From positions 82,931-146,930 of the forward strand of contig JAHHHV010000069.1 in the NCBI GenBank assembly GCA_019359155.1: 64,000 nt of DNA, read 5' to 3'. The translations under genes were made by a program, and so were the position numbers. Below are positions 44,617 to 53,787 of the stretch, one piece after another. Source of the stretch: Pegethrix bostrychoides GSE-TBD4-15B. Its GTDB lineage: Bacteria; Cyanobacteriota; Cyanobacteriia; Elainellales; Elainellaceae. Within the stretch, counting starts at the first letter, position 1. Each line of letters begins with the position of its first letter. The notes beneath the pieces are model-generated. The model was not told the DNA's origin. It did no database searches and saw only the letters and a list, made by a program, of their open reading frames with translations.

Positions 44617-45144
44617 ATGAACTGGAAAATGCTGGGCTGGATGGCTGCTGCTGCGGTTGTGCTTAATTTTGCGGTGGAGGCTGCTGTCTTTGGGTATGGC
44701 ATTCTGCCAGAAATCCCTGACCTGCGGGAGTTTGATCGCTATGCGCCCCAAGATCAGACGATGAATGTCTTGCTGAAGCTCGATCGTCGGAAAGTTTACG
44801 TGTTTCAAGGCCAGAGGCTGGTCGCTACTTTTCCGGTTGCCGTGGGTCGGCCTGGTTTTGCCACGCCCACAGGCGACTTCAAGGTGTTTGAGATGATTGT
44901 TGATCCAGCTTGGCAAGACCCCAAAACTGGCGAAGTTGAAACGCCGGGTATTGATGGCTCTCTGGGACTGCGCTGGATTGGCTTTTTGGAACTGGAACAT
45001 GGCGTAATCGGCTTCCACGGCACGCCAAATGTTGCCTCTATTGGTCAGGCAGCATCACATGGCTGCGTGCGAATGCGGAACGAAGATGTTGTCAAACTAT
45101 ATGAGCTGATTAAAATTGGCACTACCGTCAGGGTGGAGCCTTAA
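44617..45144 (+). CDS. L,D-transpeptidase (YkuD domain)
   Basis: A 175-residue envelope enzyme. One N-terminal hydrophobic segment (MLGWMAAAAVVLNFAVEAAV) is a signal or anchor; the YkuD domain follows with RKVYVFQGQRLVATFPVAVG and the catalytic GFHGTP...ASHGCVRM, nucleophile Cys150 with His148. It forms 3-3 peptide cross-links or related bonds in peptidoglycan. ATG 44617 is chosen over GTG 44608 because AGGAAGTGAGG stands at good distance. It follows the amidase gene by 70 bases on the same strand, so the two may form a cell-wall operon. Confidence 0.92.
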   Translation: MNWKMLGWMAAAAVVLNFAVEAAVFGYGILPEIPDLREFDRYAPQDQTMNVLLKLDRRKVYVFQGQRLVATFPVAVGRPGFATPTGDFKVFEMIVDPAWQDPKTGEVETPGIDGSLGLRWIGFLELEHGVIGFHGTPNVASIGQAASHGCVRMRNEDVVKLYELIKIGTTVRVEP

Positions 45145-45703
45145 TTCTGCTTGCAGTTAGCTGTAAACTGAGAAGTTCTGATGTTCTGATTCCCCAGAAA
45201 CTGTCCTGATTTGATCGCTCAAGACTCGAAGTAAAGAATTACCCAAAAGCAGCAAATCTGCGTTTGAATGCTTAACTCGCCAGGTTTAGACATTCAAACT
45301 AGGTATGCCGCCAGATTTTGGCGTGAGTGAGTCCCTGTGGATTGACGGCTGAAGGCCAAGCCTGTTTTAGGCCACCGAGTTGGGTAATTTGGACTGAGCA
45401 GATCCGAGATTTTGCCGAAATATTGATCGCCTAAACTGTAGTGAATTGCAGGAGTGAATTGCAGAAATGAATAACAGAAGCGAAGACAGCAAGATAATGC
45501 TCAAAAACGCCTTCTGGTTTATTTCTGATTTGTCTACAGTTGGCCTATAGGCCAAGTCCAGTTTGATTTGCGTTCTGTCTGTTAATTTACAATTCTGCCT
45601 CTGTTGATGAAGCTGAAAAATAGCTGTTGGTTCATGTGAGCTAGTTCAATTGCAGATTCTTCTCCAGCGGCAGTGTCATGTTCATTTATAGCCCCCTAAA
45701 ATA
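45145..45703. other. Gene-free spacer upstream of the LuxR-type gene
   Basis: About 560 bp. A minus-strand open frame at 45367-45555 has a hydrophobic stretch but no recognisable features and is not accepted. The notable element is the perfect palindrome at 45540-45555. No transfer RNA or other RNA gene is seen. Confidence 0.5.
45540..45555. promoter_or_regulatory. Perfect 16 bp palindrome upstream of the LuxR-type gene
   Basis: TTGGCCTATAGGCCAA equals its own reverse complement. It lies 148 bases upstream of the regulator gene in an otherwise A+T-rich spacer. NarL/LuxR-type dimers commonly bind such symmetrical sites, so autoregulation is a fair guess. Confidence 0.45.
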
Positions 45704-46309
45704 ATGAGCACTGTTCCTTATTCAAATCGTCCAGTCACAGCTTCCTCCAGTTCCAATCCAATTTTTCAAGCCTTAGTTGAAAGCCTTGACTGCTTTGATG
45801 GCGCAATGATTTTGACGAAAACTGGCGAGCTAGTGGTGTTCAACCATCACGCCAGCGAGATCTGCTGTCAGCTAACTAACCAGCTAACCAATCAGCTAAC
45901 TAACCAGCTAACCCAAAACTTGTCCCGCGTCCCGCAGCAGATCTGGAACTGCTGTCAGGCGGTGCTAGAAAATCAGCTTCAGTCAATTGAAGATGAGATC
46001 AAGATTGATCAAGCCGCTATCCGGATTCGAGCTTCCTGGCTGCCTGCTAGCTATGTTGACCAGCCGTACCTCTTGGTGAGATTAGAAGATCCACGTCAAG
46101 CCGCCGAGCAGCGAGCCGCAGCCGAAGCCCGCAAATATGGACTGACAGCACGCGAGGCGCAGGTCTGGATCTTGAAGCGCATCGGCTGCTCGGATAAGTC
46201 GATTGCGACCCGGCTGTACATTGCCACAGACACCGTGAAAAAACACGTCAAGAGCATCCGGATCAAGCTGGGGCTGAGCGACAGCGACAGCAGATTGCAG
46301 GCTAGCTAA
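45704..46309 (+). CDS. LuxR/NarL-type DNA-binding regulator
   Basis: A 201-residue protein. The N-terminal region (ALVESLDCFDGAMILTKTGE, LVVFNHHASEICCQL) resembles a PAS-type sensor fold; the C-terminal 60 residues are a LuxR-type helix-turn-helix (YGLTAREAQVWILKRIGCSD, KSIATRLYIATDTVKKHVKS). The middle carries QLTNQLTNQLTNQLTQ from a 12 bp DNA repeat, which lengthens a helix by four-residue steps. There is no phosphoacceptor domain, so it is an orphan regulator responding to an unknown signal. The target is unknown; the palindrome upstream may be its own operator. Confidence 0.8.
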   Translation: MSTVPYSNRPVTASSSSNPIFQALVESLDCFDGAMILTKTGELVVFNHHASEICCQLTNQLTNQLTNQLTQNLSRVPQQIWNCCQAVLENQLQSIEDEIKIDQAAIRIRASWLPASYVDQPYLLVRLEDPRQAAEQRAAAEARKYGLTAREAQVWILKRIGCSDKSIATRLYIATDTVKKHVKSIRIKLGLSDSDSRLQAS

Positions 46310-46405
46310 ACTGATGACTTCTGCCAGCAATTCGAGCCACGCTGGCAAGGTAAGCGGGGAGACGACATAGACCCAACATAGGGCAGAGACCTTGTAGGGA
46401 CTGAA

Positions 46406-46488
46406 CGGAGAGGGAGGGATTCGAACCCTCGGTACTTGCGTACACTCGATTTCAAGTCGAGCGCATTCGACCACTCTGCCACCTCTCC
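46406..46488 (-). tRNA. tRNA-Ser (UGA)
   Basis: The minus strand folds as a class II tRNA: acceptor GGAGAGG with CCTCTCC, anticodon stem CTCGA/TCGAG around CTTGAAA (anticodon TGA), a long variable arm (TACGCAAGTA region) and T arm GGTTCGAATCC. The 3' CCA is not encoded. Confidence 0.96.
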
Positions 46489-46523
46489 ATCTAGCTTGGG
46501 GTTTCACACCGCAGTCCAGCAAT

Positions 46524-47489
46524 CTATATTACCAGCTCAGTTTGTTCTGCGGCTAGTTGAGTTTCAGGTGGAGCCGGAATCGGGAACAAAATTTGCTCGC
46601 TGATGCCAAAACTCTCGTCAATCCAGACTAGTGATGCTTGGGTGACTCTGCCCGCTGCCAGCGTCACCAGCGAAAAGTTGCGACGCACTCCAGACGGCGT
46701 GGGGATAATTCGAGGCACGCTCGCCGCATTTAAGTAGACTGTATCGCTCGTATCCTGCTCCAGCCGAGTACGAAGCCGCGACTGCGTATGGCGCAGGCTG
46801 TGGTGCATATGCCCAAAGGCCACCAGCGGGATCTGCTTGCCTGTCGCTCGAATCTGGTGAATTGCCGCCGTCAGATCCGGATCGCCATAGTCCCCACCCA
46901 TTGGCTTCCAATCCTTGCCGCAAATATCTTCTGGCTGATCGCCCAATCCGCTGGGGCCACCGTGACCCAGCAGGATCAGCGTTGGATAGGCTGCCGCTGC
47001 CGCTGCCGCCACAATTTTGGCCGTAGATTCCTCAAAACCCTTGATGCCAAAGCGTTGCTTATAAAACCGCCGATTGCGCCAGTTTGGGCCACCCCAGCTA
47101 AACGGACGGCTGCCCACCACCGTCAGCCCCAGATGGTGGAAGTCCAGCTTGCCGAAGCCTACATGGCAGTCGCTCAACAAATCCAGCTGTTGCTCCACCC
47201 GATCTTCGGTATGCGTCCGTAGCCCGCGCCCCCAAGAGGTCGCCGTAAACCAGGCATCATGGTTACCAAAAATTGCGGCTTTGGGCAGGTCAAGCTGGGC
47301 AATGGCGCGCACAATTTCAACCGACTCATTGCCAAAGTCGCCAACTAGCAGCACTAGATCGACCTCTAGATGCCGGAGCGCAGCAGCATCACCGTCATCC
47401 CACTGATCATGCACATCGCCCACTATGGCAATCCGGCAATTCGGGGCAAGCTGGCCAAAGGTTCGGTCGGATTTTAGATCTGAATTCAC
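46524..47489 (-). CDS. Calcineurin-like metallophosphoesterase (TIGR04168 type)
   Basis: A 321-residue protein with the metallophosphoesterase blocks in order: IVGDVHDQW (D-x-H), LLVGDFGNE (GD), AIFGNHDAW (GNHD), ILLGHGGPSG and LVAFGHMHH (GHxH). The sequence around GGPNWRNRRFYKQRFGIKGF fits a subfamily found in cyanobacteria and plants. The substrate is unknown; no signal peptide or membrane segment is visible. It starts seven bases after the thioredoxin-like gene ends, suggesting cotranscription, and tRNA-Ser lies downstream. Confidence 0.85.
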   Translation of the reverse strand: MNSDLKSDRTFGQLAPNCRIAIVGDVHDQWDDGDAAALRHLEVDLVLLVGDFGNESVEIVRAIAQLDLPKAAIFGNHDAWFTATSWGRGLRTHTEDRVEQQLDLLSDCHVGFGKLDFHHLGLTVVGSRPFSWGGPNWRNRRFYKQRFGIKGFEESTAKIVAAAAAAAYPTLILLGHGGPSGLGDQPEDICGKDWKPMGGDYGDPDLTAAIHQIRATGKQIPLVAFGHMHHSLRHTQSRLRTRLEQDTSDTVYLNAASVPRIIPTPSGVRRNFSLVTLAAGRVTQASLVWIDESFGISEQILFPIPAPPETQLAAEQTELVI

Positions 47490-47496
47490 GGGTCTT

Positions 47497-48333
47497 CTAA
47501 TGCAGCACGGCAGCCAGCTTTTTGCGATAGTCCTGGGTGGCAGGATGCTCGTCGCCGATCAAATTAAACACCATCAGCATCGCCTTGCGCGCCCCGTCAT
47601 CCCGGTACTGGCGATCTTGGCTGACGATCTCCAAAAACCCGGTCAGCGCCGCCTCATAGTCTGAGGTCAGCGTAGACTGCACGGCCTTAAAGAACGGCTC
47701 GTCGAGCGGATGCGTATAGGGCTTGGCGCTGTCGAGCTTCAGATAGATCAAGTTCCGCAGCGCCTCGGCGGGCGCGTACATTTCCATGCCTTCATAGATC
47801 GGAGCCAGAATTCGCTCGGCCTCGCCCAGGTCATCTTGACCAATCAGGAAGCTGGCGCTGATGATTGCCAGCGACTGCTCTTCAGGATATTCGGCGCGGA
47901 GCTGCGCCAGCTTCTCGGTCGCGGCTGGCGCAGCTCCGGTCGCAATCAGCTGCTGGACTTCATCGAGCTTCACCTCTAGCTCAGAGCGACTGCCCAAACG
48001 GCTGTAGGCACTGTTGAGCTGTACCATAAAGTCCTGGAGCTGCGGCTCTGGCAAAACGCCGACGAAGCCTGCGTACATCTTGCCCTGCATCACCACCCGC
48101 ACATCAGGCACGCCTTCAATTCTGTAAGCGCTGGCCAGATCGGGGCTTTGGTCAATGTCGATTTTGGCCAGCACCACGTCGTGACCCTGCACCATTTTTT
48201 CCAGCATTGGCTTTAAGAGCTGGCAGGGGCCGCACCACTGGGCAAAGAAATCGACAATCACTGGCTTTTCATAGGACTTTTCGGCTACTTCAGCCAAGAA
48301 GTTAGCGCTGTTGACATCGACTGCGGTTCCCAT
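47497..48333 (-). CDS. Thioredoxin-TPR protein (YbbN/CnoX-like)
   Basis: A 278-residue protein: an N-terminal thioredoxin domain with the redox-active WCGPC (Cys34, Cys37) and a cis-proline loop EGVPDV, then a C-terminal TPR-type helical region (residues about 120-278, with the helix SLAIISASFLIGQDDLGEAE). This is the CnoX/YbbN architecture, a chaperone-linked holdase. Unlike E. coli CnoX, which has a degenerate SxxC site, it keeps both cysteines and so may act as a true thioredoxin. It is 80 bases downstream of ctaE. Confidence 0.88.
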   Translation of the reverse strand: MGTAVDVNSANFLAEVAEKSYEKPVIVDFFAQWCGPCQLLKPMLEKMVQGHDVVLAKIDIDQSPDLASAYRIEGVPDVRVVMQGKMYAGFVGVLPEPQLQDFMVQLNSAYSRLGSRSELEVKLDEVQQLIATGAAPAATEKLAQLRAEYPEEQSLAIISASFLIGQDDLGEAERILAPIYEGMEMYAPAEALRNLIYLKLDSAKPYTHPLDEPFFKAVQSTLTSDYEAALTGFLEIVSQDRQYRDDGARKAMLMVFNLIGDEHPATQDYRKKLAAVLH

Positions 48334-48413
48334 AGTGCGGCTCCCAATTATTCAATACGTATTCAAATTTAGTTTTTGAAGCGGGTAGAAATTCTGCTCA
48401 AAGAAAATACAGC

Positions 48414-49043
48414 CTAGAGCAAATACAGCAGCAAAAACAGAATGATCCAGACGACATCGACAAAGTGCCAGTAGAGTTCGGCAGCTTCCACGCCAAAGTG
48501 ATGCGCCTCAGAGTAATGCTCCCGTTTCCGCGCCCGCCAGAGCACGCCCAGAATCAGGCAGAGTCCCAGAAAAACATGCAGCCCGTGGAAGCCTGTCAGC
48601 ACATAGAAGCTGCTGGCATAGAGGTTGGTTTTGAGACCAAATTCCAGGTTGCTGTACTCATAAACCTGCCCCAGCAAAAAGATCGCGCCCATCGCGGCGG
48701 TGAGGCCAAACCAGGTTCGCAGTCCGGCCACGTCGTTCTTTTTAATCGCGACATCGGCCTTGTGGATCACGAAGCTGCTGCTGATCAAGATCAGCGTATT
48801 GATTCCCGGCACCAGCAGCTCACGTTCGGGTGTGCCTTCGGGTGGCCAGGAAGGATAGACCGCCCGGAAGGTGAGGTAGGCCATGAACAGCCCCAGGAAG
48901 ATCATGCTTTCTGCGCCCAGAAACACAATCAGCCCGAAGATACGGTGATCGGGATGTGCCTCATGGCCTTCAGCATGGCCGCTGTGGCTGTCAACTGCCG
49001 TACCGTAGTTGAGCGTTTCAGCAGAGTCAACTGAACCTTGCAT
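48414..49043 (-). CDS. ctaE: Cytochrome c oxidase subunit III
   Basis: A 209-residue subunit of the respiratory haem-copper oxidase with five clear TM helices, starting at FGLIVFLGAESMIFLGLFMA. FHGLHVFLGLCLILG and the end ELYWHFVDVVWIILFLLLYL are family signatures. It is short, like other bacterial five-helix forms that lack the first two helices. ATG 49043 is preferred to TTG 49058. Third gene of ctaC-ctaD-ctaE; 63 bases separate it from ctaD. Confidence 0.96.
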   Translation of the reverse strand: MQGSVDSAETLNYGTAVDSHSGHAEGHEAHPDHRIFGLIVFLGAESMIFLGLFMAYLTFRAVYPSWPPEGTPERELLVPGINTLILISSSFVIHKADVAIKKNDVAGLRTWFGLTAAMGAIFLLGQVYEYSNLEFGLKTNLYASSFYVLTGFHGLHVFLGLCLILGVLWRARKREHYSEAHHFGVEAAELYWHFVDVVWIILFLLLYLL

Positions 49044-49106
49044 AGTTTCAAAAATCAAGTGAAGGACAGTAGGTTTGACAAGTTAGGCTTGACAAGTAGG
49101 TTTAGC

Positions 49107-50789
49107 TCAGGAGAAAGCCGAAGAATCCGGCTGTAGCTCTGGCGAGGTTAACGGCGGCAGCATATCGTCCGGGAAATCCTCCACACCGTAGTCGTAAGGG
49201 CCACCCGTGAGCACCGGCAGCGTCTCAAAGTTTTCGATGGCTGGGGGCGAGGTCGTCTGCCATTCCAGCGTCAGCGCATTCCAGGGGTTGTCGCCTGCCG
49301 GTACGCCCTTGCTCCAGCTCCAGATCGCGTTGACAAAGAATGGGAGGGTCGAGACTGCTAGCACATAAGCTCCCGCCGTACAGATCTCGTTCAATGACTG
49401 AAACTGCGGGTCATACATCGCCACCCGGCGGTTCATTCCCTGCATTCCCAGCGCATGCATCGGCATGAAGGTGAGGTTGGTGCCCACCAGCGTCAGCGTA
49501 AAGTGAGCGATCCCCAGCGGCTCGTTCATCATCCGCCCGGTCATTTTGGGATACCAGTGGTAAATTGCCGCATAGATTCCGAAGACGCTACCACCAAACA
49601 GCACATAGTGCATGTGCGCCACGATGAAGTAGGTGTCATGCACATGGATATCAAACGGCACGGAGGCCACCATCACGCCGCTGATCCCGCCAATCACAAA
49701 CTCGCCGACAAAGCCCATCGCAAACAGCATGGCGCTGTTGAGGGCAATTTTGCCGCCCCACATCGTTGCCAGCCAGCTAAACACCTTGATCCCGGTTGGC
49801 ACGGCAATCACCATCGTGGTGATCATAAAGAACATCCGCAGCCAAGCCGGGGTGCCGCTGGTGAACATATGGTGCGCCCAGACAATCAGTCCCAGAAACG
49901 AAATCGCCAGACTAGAGTAGGCAATGGCCAGGTAGCCAAAAATCGGCTTGCGCGAATGCACCGGAATGATCTCGGAAATTGCCCCAAACAGCGGCAGAAT
50001 CATGATATAGACCGCCGGATGCGAGTAGAACCAGAACATATGCTGGTAAACTACCGGGTCGCCGCCGCCGGTCGGGTTGAAGAAATTCGTGCCAGCGATC
50101 AGATCAAAGCCCAGCAGCAGCAGTGCTCCAGCCAGCACCGGCGTGCCAATCAAAATCAGCGCTGAGGTGGAGAGCATCGCCCAGCAAAACAGCGGCATAC
50201 TCGTCAGCTTCATACTGGGGACGCGCATCTTGATAATGGTGGTGAAAAAGTTGATCCCCCCCAAAATCGAAGAAGTCCCCAAAATCAGCAGCGTCAGAAT
50301 CCAGATGCCTTCGCCCACCTTGCCGGTCATCAGGCTCAGCGGCGGGTAGGATGTCCAGCCCGACTGAGGAGCCTCGACCAAAATGCTCAGCACCAGCAGA
50401 ATCCCGGCTGGCGGCACCATCCAGAAGGCCATGGCGTTCATCTTGGGGAAGGCCATGTCGCGCGCCCCAATCATCAGCGGAATCAAATAGTTGGCGAATC
50501 CGGCTCCGGCAGGCACAATCCACAAAAAGATCATGATCGTACCGTGCAGCGTCAGCACCTGGTTGTATAGCTCAGGCGAGATAAAGTCTGAGGCCGGAGT
50601 TCGCAGCTCGGTTCGCAGCACGTCGGCCATCACACCGCCAATTGAAAAAAAGGCAAACGAAGTTACCAGATACTGGATGCCAATGACCTTATGGTCGGTG
50701 TTAAAGGTGAAATAGTCTTGCCACTTGCGCTCCCCAGCATGGGGCAGCTGCGGCTGGGCGGATTTGGGTGCTTCTGCTTGAATCGTCAT
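49107..50789 (-). CDS. ctaD: Cytochrome c oxidase subunit I
   Basis: A 560-residue catalytic subunit with 12 TM helices that reduces oxygen and pumps protons. Visible ligands and channels: His82 in TLHGTIMIFLW (low-spin haem), WFYSHPAVYIMILP (CuB histidine cross-linked to tyrosine), AHHMFTSG (CuB pair), and HDTYFIVAHMHYVLFGG (haem a3 and a histidines). The HPAVY tyrosine marks type A oxidases. It is 38 bases downstream of ctaC. Confidence 0.98.
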   Translation of the reverse strand: MTIQAEAPKSAQPQLPHAGERKWQDYFTFNTDHKVIGIQYLVTSFAFFSIGGVMADVLRTELRTPASDFISPELYNQVLTLHGTIMIFLWIVPAGAGFANYLIPLMIGARDMAFPKMNAMAFWMVPPAGILLVLSILVEAPQSGWTSYPPLSLMTGKVGEGIWILTLLILGTSSILGGINFFTTIIKMRVPSMKLTSMPLFCWAMLSTSALILIGTPVLAGALLLLGFDLIAGTNFFNPTGGGDPVVYQHMFWFYSHPAVYIMILPLFGAISEIIPVHSRKPIFGYLAIAYSSLAISFLGLIVWAHHMFTSGTPAWLRMFFMITTMVIAVPTGIKVFSWLATMWGGKIALNSAMLFAMGFVGEFVIGGISGVMVASVPFDIHVHDTYFIVAHMHYVLFGGSVFGIYAAIYHWYPKMTGRMMNEPLGIAHFTLTLVGTNLTFMPMHALGMQGMNRRVAMYDPQFQSLNEICTAGAYVLAVSTLPFFVNAIWSWSKGVPAGDNPWNALTLEWQTTSPPAIENFETLPVLTGGPYDYGVEDFPDDMLPPLTSPELQPDSSAFS

Positions 50790-50827
50790 GGCCTCGGCAG
50801 TATTAAGGTCAAAAAATCTAAACGGGG

Positions 50828-51901
50828 TTAGGCAGCCGGCAGGGCGCTGACTGCTGCTGGGTCAACGGGGGGCTGCATGGCCTTCATTAACTCGTGGTTG
50901 TGCAGGGGGTGAAGCTGCTGGAGCAGTTCGGCATCTACGCCCGTCTGATCAGCAAACTGGCTGGCGAAAGGTGCGAGGTAGGCTGCATCGGCGTTGATTT
51001 CATCCGGCTTGCTAGCCACGGTCTGCGGCTCGTCAAGCGCGGCCACCTGCTGCTGAAGCCAAGCATCATAGTCGTCCTGCTCCATCACGTAGAGCTTGCT
51101 GGCCATTGCGCCGTGGTAGGCTCCGCAAAGCTCAGCGCAGACAATTGGATATTCACCCGCTAACGTGGGCTTAAAACGCAGCTCGGCATCTTGCCCCGGA
51201 ATCGCGTCCTGCTTCAGCCGGAACTGCGGCAGCCAAAACGCATGAATCACGTCCTGCGCCTTGATCGTCAGCTTGATGTCTTTGCCGACCGGGATATGCA
51301 GCTCTCCTGCCGTCACGCCGCTGTCTGGATAGGTGAAGATCCAGGCGTACTGCAAACCCAGCACGTTGACCGTGAGATCTGGAGCGTTTTGCGCCGACTC
51401 TGGCGAACCGCCCACACCCAGCGCCATGTGACTGTGGTGCTTCATGCCTTTCGGAGCGGGCTGGGCATCCATCAGGCCAGCTTCCAAGCCAGATCCAGGC
51501 AGCATAGCGACCTGCACGATTGCGGGCTGCTCGGCAGCCTCCGGATCAAAGCCGCCTTCGACTCGGTAGATCTCAAAGCTGTAGACACCAATCACCAGCA
51601 CGATGACAACGGGAATCGCTGTCCAGAGAATCTCTAGCGGGATGTTCCCTTCAATCGGCGGCCCGTCGGTGGTGTCGCCCTTTTTGCGGCGAAATTTAAA
51701 TATACAAACCAAAATTACGCCTTCCACCAGGAAGAAAATCCCGGCTCCAACGGTCATCATGGCGTTGAACAGATCATCAACCAATGCGGCATCTTTTGAA
51801 GCTTCAACCGGCATCAGGCCATGATTCTGTCCATACCAGAGGCTGGCGAGGGTTAAGGCAATCCCAGCCAACATTGTTAGGATACTGCTTGGAATGTTCA
51901 C
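50828..51901 (-). CDS. ctaC: Cytochrome c oxidase subunit II
   Basis: A 357-residue membrane-anchored electron-entry subunit. It has two TM helices (about 48-68 and 90-110) and a CuA domain with ligands His220, Cys255, Glu257, Cys259, His263 and Met266 (CAELCGAYHGAM). It is longer than average because of an insertion (about 120-175, Ala/His/Pro-rich, with KHHSHMALG) before the CuA fold and a C-terminal tail of about 80 residues. First gene of the oxidase operon; divergent from ctaA. Confidence 0.97.
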   Translation of the reverse strand: MNIPSSILTMLAGIALTLASLWYGQNHGLMPVEASKDAALVDDLFNAMMTVGAGIFFLVEGVILVCIFKFRRKKGDTTDGPPIEGNIPLEILWTAIPVVIVLVIGVYSFEIYRVEGGFDPEAAEQPAIVQVAMLPGSGLEAGLMDAQPAPKGMKHHSHMALGVGGSPESAQNAPDLTVNVLGLQYAWIFTYPDSGVTAGELHIPVGKDIKLTIKAQDVIHAFWLPQFRLKQDAIPGQDAELRFKPTLAGEYPIVCAELCGAYHGAMASKLYVMEQDDYDAWLQQQVAALDEPQTVASKPDEINADAAYLAPFASQFADQTGVDAELLQQLHPLHNHELMKAMQPPVDPAAVSALPAA

Positions 51902-52023
51902 AGGTAATAATCTAGCTGAATTTAGGACGGTTCGATTCGATCAATTCACTTGCCCAGTCGCTGGCTCAAACTAATCTCAAACTAACAGGTCTGCTCAAGG
52001 ACTGGACAAAGTAGAGGTTAAAG

Positions 52024-52055
52024 ATATTTGTAACAGCTTATATTTGTAACAGCTT
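52024..52055. repeat. Exact 2 x 16 bp tandem repeat
   Basis: ATATTTGTAACAGCTT occurs twice in a row, about 125 bases upstream of ctaC. Exact identity suggests a recent duplication or selection for two protein-binding sites. Confidence 0.85.
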
Positions 52056-52445
52056 AACCGCTAAAGCGACAGATTCAGGCGGTAACTGCTGCCCTCATAG
52101 TGCGTGGCATAATGCCCAGACACACCTAAATTTCATAAAGATGTAAGAGTCTTACGGCAGGCTTGCAATTTGTCTTGCAGTTTTAAGAACGCTGAGTGAC
52201 GCAGGCAACTAGCGCAATAACAGCAGATTTATCAAATCAGGCACAAGAATTGTTAAAAAATAATTACGAATCTGGATACTGACGCTAAATGTGATTTTCC
52301 TGCCCAGATTTAATTCAAACGCTAGACTATCGTTGTAAGCGTTATGCAGGCTACATCGTCGTTAGACTGAGCCTGATGAACTGCAGCAGCGCAATTTTCG
52401 AGAACTTTAATGTTTTCTTTGGGATTGATTCGCTGTGCAGTAGTG

Positions 52446-52475
52446 ATTGATACATAGTGAATTGATGCATAGTGA
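52446..52475. repeat. 2 x 15 bp tandem repeat
   Basis: ATTGATACATAGTGA is followed by ATTGATGCATAGTGA, one difference, within the ctaC-ctaA control region. Confidence 0.8.
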
Positions 52476-52770
52476 GCGGAAAGGGCAACGGCAAGCCGTA
52501 GAATTTGGCAGATTTGCCTTTGTGGTAATTTAGCTCAGGTAGGTTAGCTTAGGTGACTTGGCTCAGGTGATTTGATTGAGATAACTCAAAATCTTCACGG
52601 CAACCACAATCCGAAGAAATTCCAAAAGCTGCGGCGTTTTCGGGTAAGCGTCACTAGAGTAGTGAGAGTGGAATTGCGACAGTCGCTCACTCACTCCATC
52701 TATCTCGGTCTATCTCGGTTATTTTGATACTTTGACAGAACTCTTGCAACGGTCTGAGGAGCAGTTACGA

Positions 52771-53730
52771 ATGACGGATTCAAGCATGAATTCAAATCTA
52801 CTGATTAACTCTGGAGGCTATTCTGCTCAGGTGGATGTTCAGGCATCTGCACCTCGAACTCAAATCCGCCGGCTGATCTGGAAAATTGCCTTTGCGACGC
52901 TGCTGCTGATGGCAATTGGCAGTGCTACCCGCGTCATGAATGCTGGACTCGCCTGCCCTGACTGGCCGCTCTGCTACGGCACACTGTTTCCCGCTCAGCA
53001 GATGAACCTTCAGGTGTTTCTGGAGTGGTTCCACCGCCTGGATGCAGCGCTAATTGGCGTCTCGACATTGCTGCTGGTTGGCCTCTCGGTCTGGCATCGT
53101 CGAGTCTTGCCAAGCTGGACAGTTTGGATGGCGCTAGCGGCGCTAGGCCTAATCTTGGTGCAGGGCTTGCTGGGCGGACTGACCGTGACGCAGCTCTTGC
53201 GGTTCGATATCGTCACGGCGCATTTGGGCACGGCGCTCTTGTTTTTTACGACACTGCTGGTGATGGGAATGCTGCTGCTGCCTTACAGCGGCACGGGCAC
53301 GGTGGGACGACTGCCTTGGGTCAGCCTCAGCGCCGCCATTTTGGTCTACCTTCAGAGTCTCTCCGGCGGTCTGGTCGGATCGCGCTGGGCGTTGCATCAG
53401 TGCCTCTGGGGGTCGCAGCTCTGTAGCGTCATGAATACGCATCTGCTGGGCGTCATTCCGGCGAGTCTGGCGACCTTGACAGTAGTAGGACTGGCTTGGC
53501 GGACTCCAGCGCTACAGCTCTTGCTACGGCGACTGGCGAATCTGGCAGGCGGCTTGCTGCTGCTGCAAGTCCTGCTAGGCGTGGCTACCTTCAGACTGCA
53601 CCTGCAAGTTGAAATGCTGACTGTAATGCATCAGATGATTGGCGCAACGCTGCTGGGCACCCTCGTCTGCTTTACGGTGATTGGCCTACGAGATCGGGCG
53701 GTGGCGCTGCGGCTGGAGAGTGCAGCCTGA
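52771..53730 (+). CDS. ctaA: Haem A synthase
   Basis: A 319-residue membrane enzyme that converts haem O to haem A for the aa3-type oxidase. Eight TM segments are visible; conserved items are GSATRVMNAGLACPDWPLCY, EWFHRLDAALIG (haem histidine), TAHLGTALLFF and MHQMIGATLLG. ATG 52771 is chosen because GAGGAG stands nine bases before it and the conserved region begins 35 residues on; an in-frame TTG at 52732 is less likely. Followed by ctaB after 57 bases. Confidence 0.95.
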   Translation: MTDSSMNSNLLINSGGYSAQVDVQASAPRTQIRRLIWKIAFATLLLMAIGSATRVMNAGLACPDWPLCYGTLFPAQQMNLQVFLEWFHRLDAALIGVSTLLLVGLSVWHRRVLPSWTVWMALAALGLILVQGLLGGLTVTQLLRFDIVTAHLGTALLFFTTLLVMGMLLLPYSGTGTVGRLPWVSLSAAILVYLQSLSGGLVGSRWALHQCLWGSQLCSVMNTHLLGVIPASLATLTVVGLAWRTPALQLLLRRLANLAGGLLLLQVLLGVATFRLHLQVEMLTVMHQMIGATLLGTLVCFTVIGLRDRAVALRLESAA

Positions 53731-53787
53731 AACGAGCCTGAATCTAGCCCAGAACTTACAAAAAATTCGGTTTAACACAGGAAGAAC

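Larger units (their letters stand above)
51902..52770. other. Divergent control region between ctaC and ctaA
   Basis: About 870 bp without a convincing gene. It contains an exact 2 x 16 bp tandem repeat (52024-52055) and a 2 x 15 bp repeat (52446-52475). Other pieces also look locally duplicated, such as TATCTCGGTC/TATCTCGGTT near 52701-52720. The promoters of both oxidase operons must lie here. GAGGAG at 52756-52761 is the ctaA ribosome binding site. Confidence 0.55.

Noticed and set aside
45367..45555. 62-codon minus-strand frame with a hydrophobic stretch
   Set aside because: No ribosome binding site or family, and it starts inside the palindrome region; hydrophobicity reflects A+T-rich DNA.
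49455..50165. 236-codon plus-strand frame opposite ctaD
   Set aside because: Rich in His, Gln and Arg as expected from the reverse complement of a membrane protein gene; no domain or ribosome binding site.
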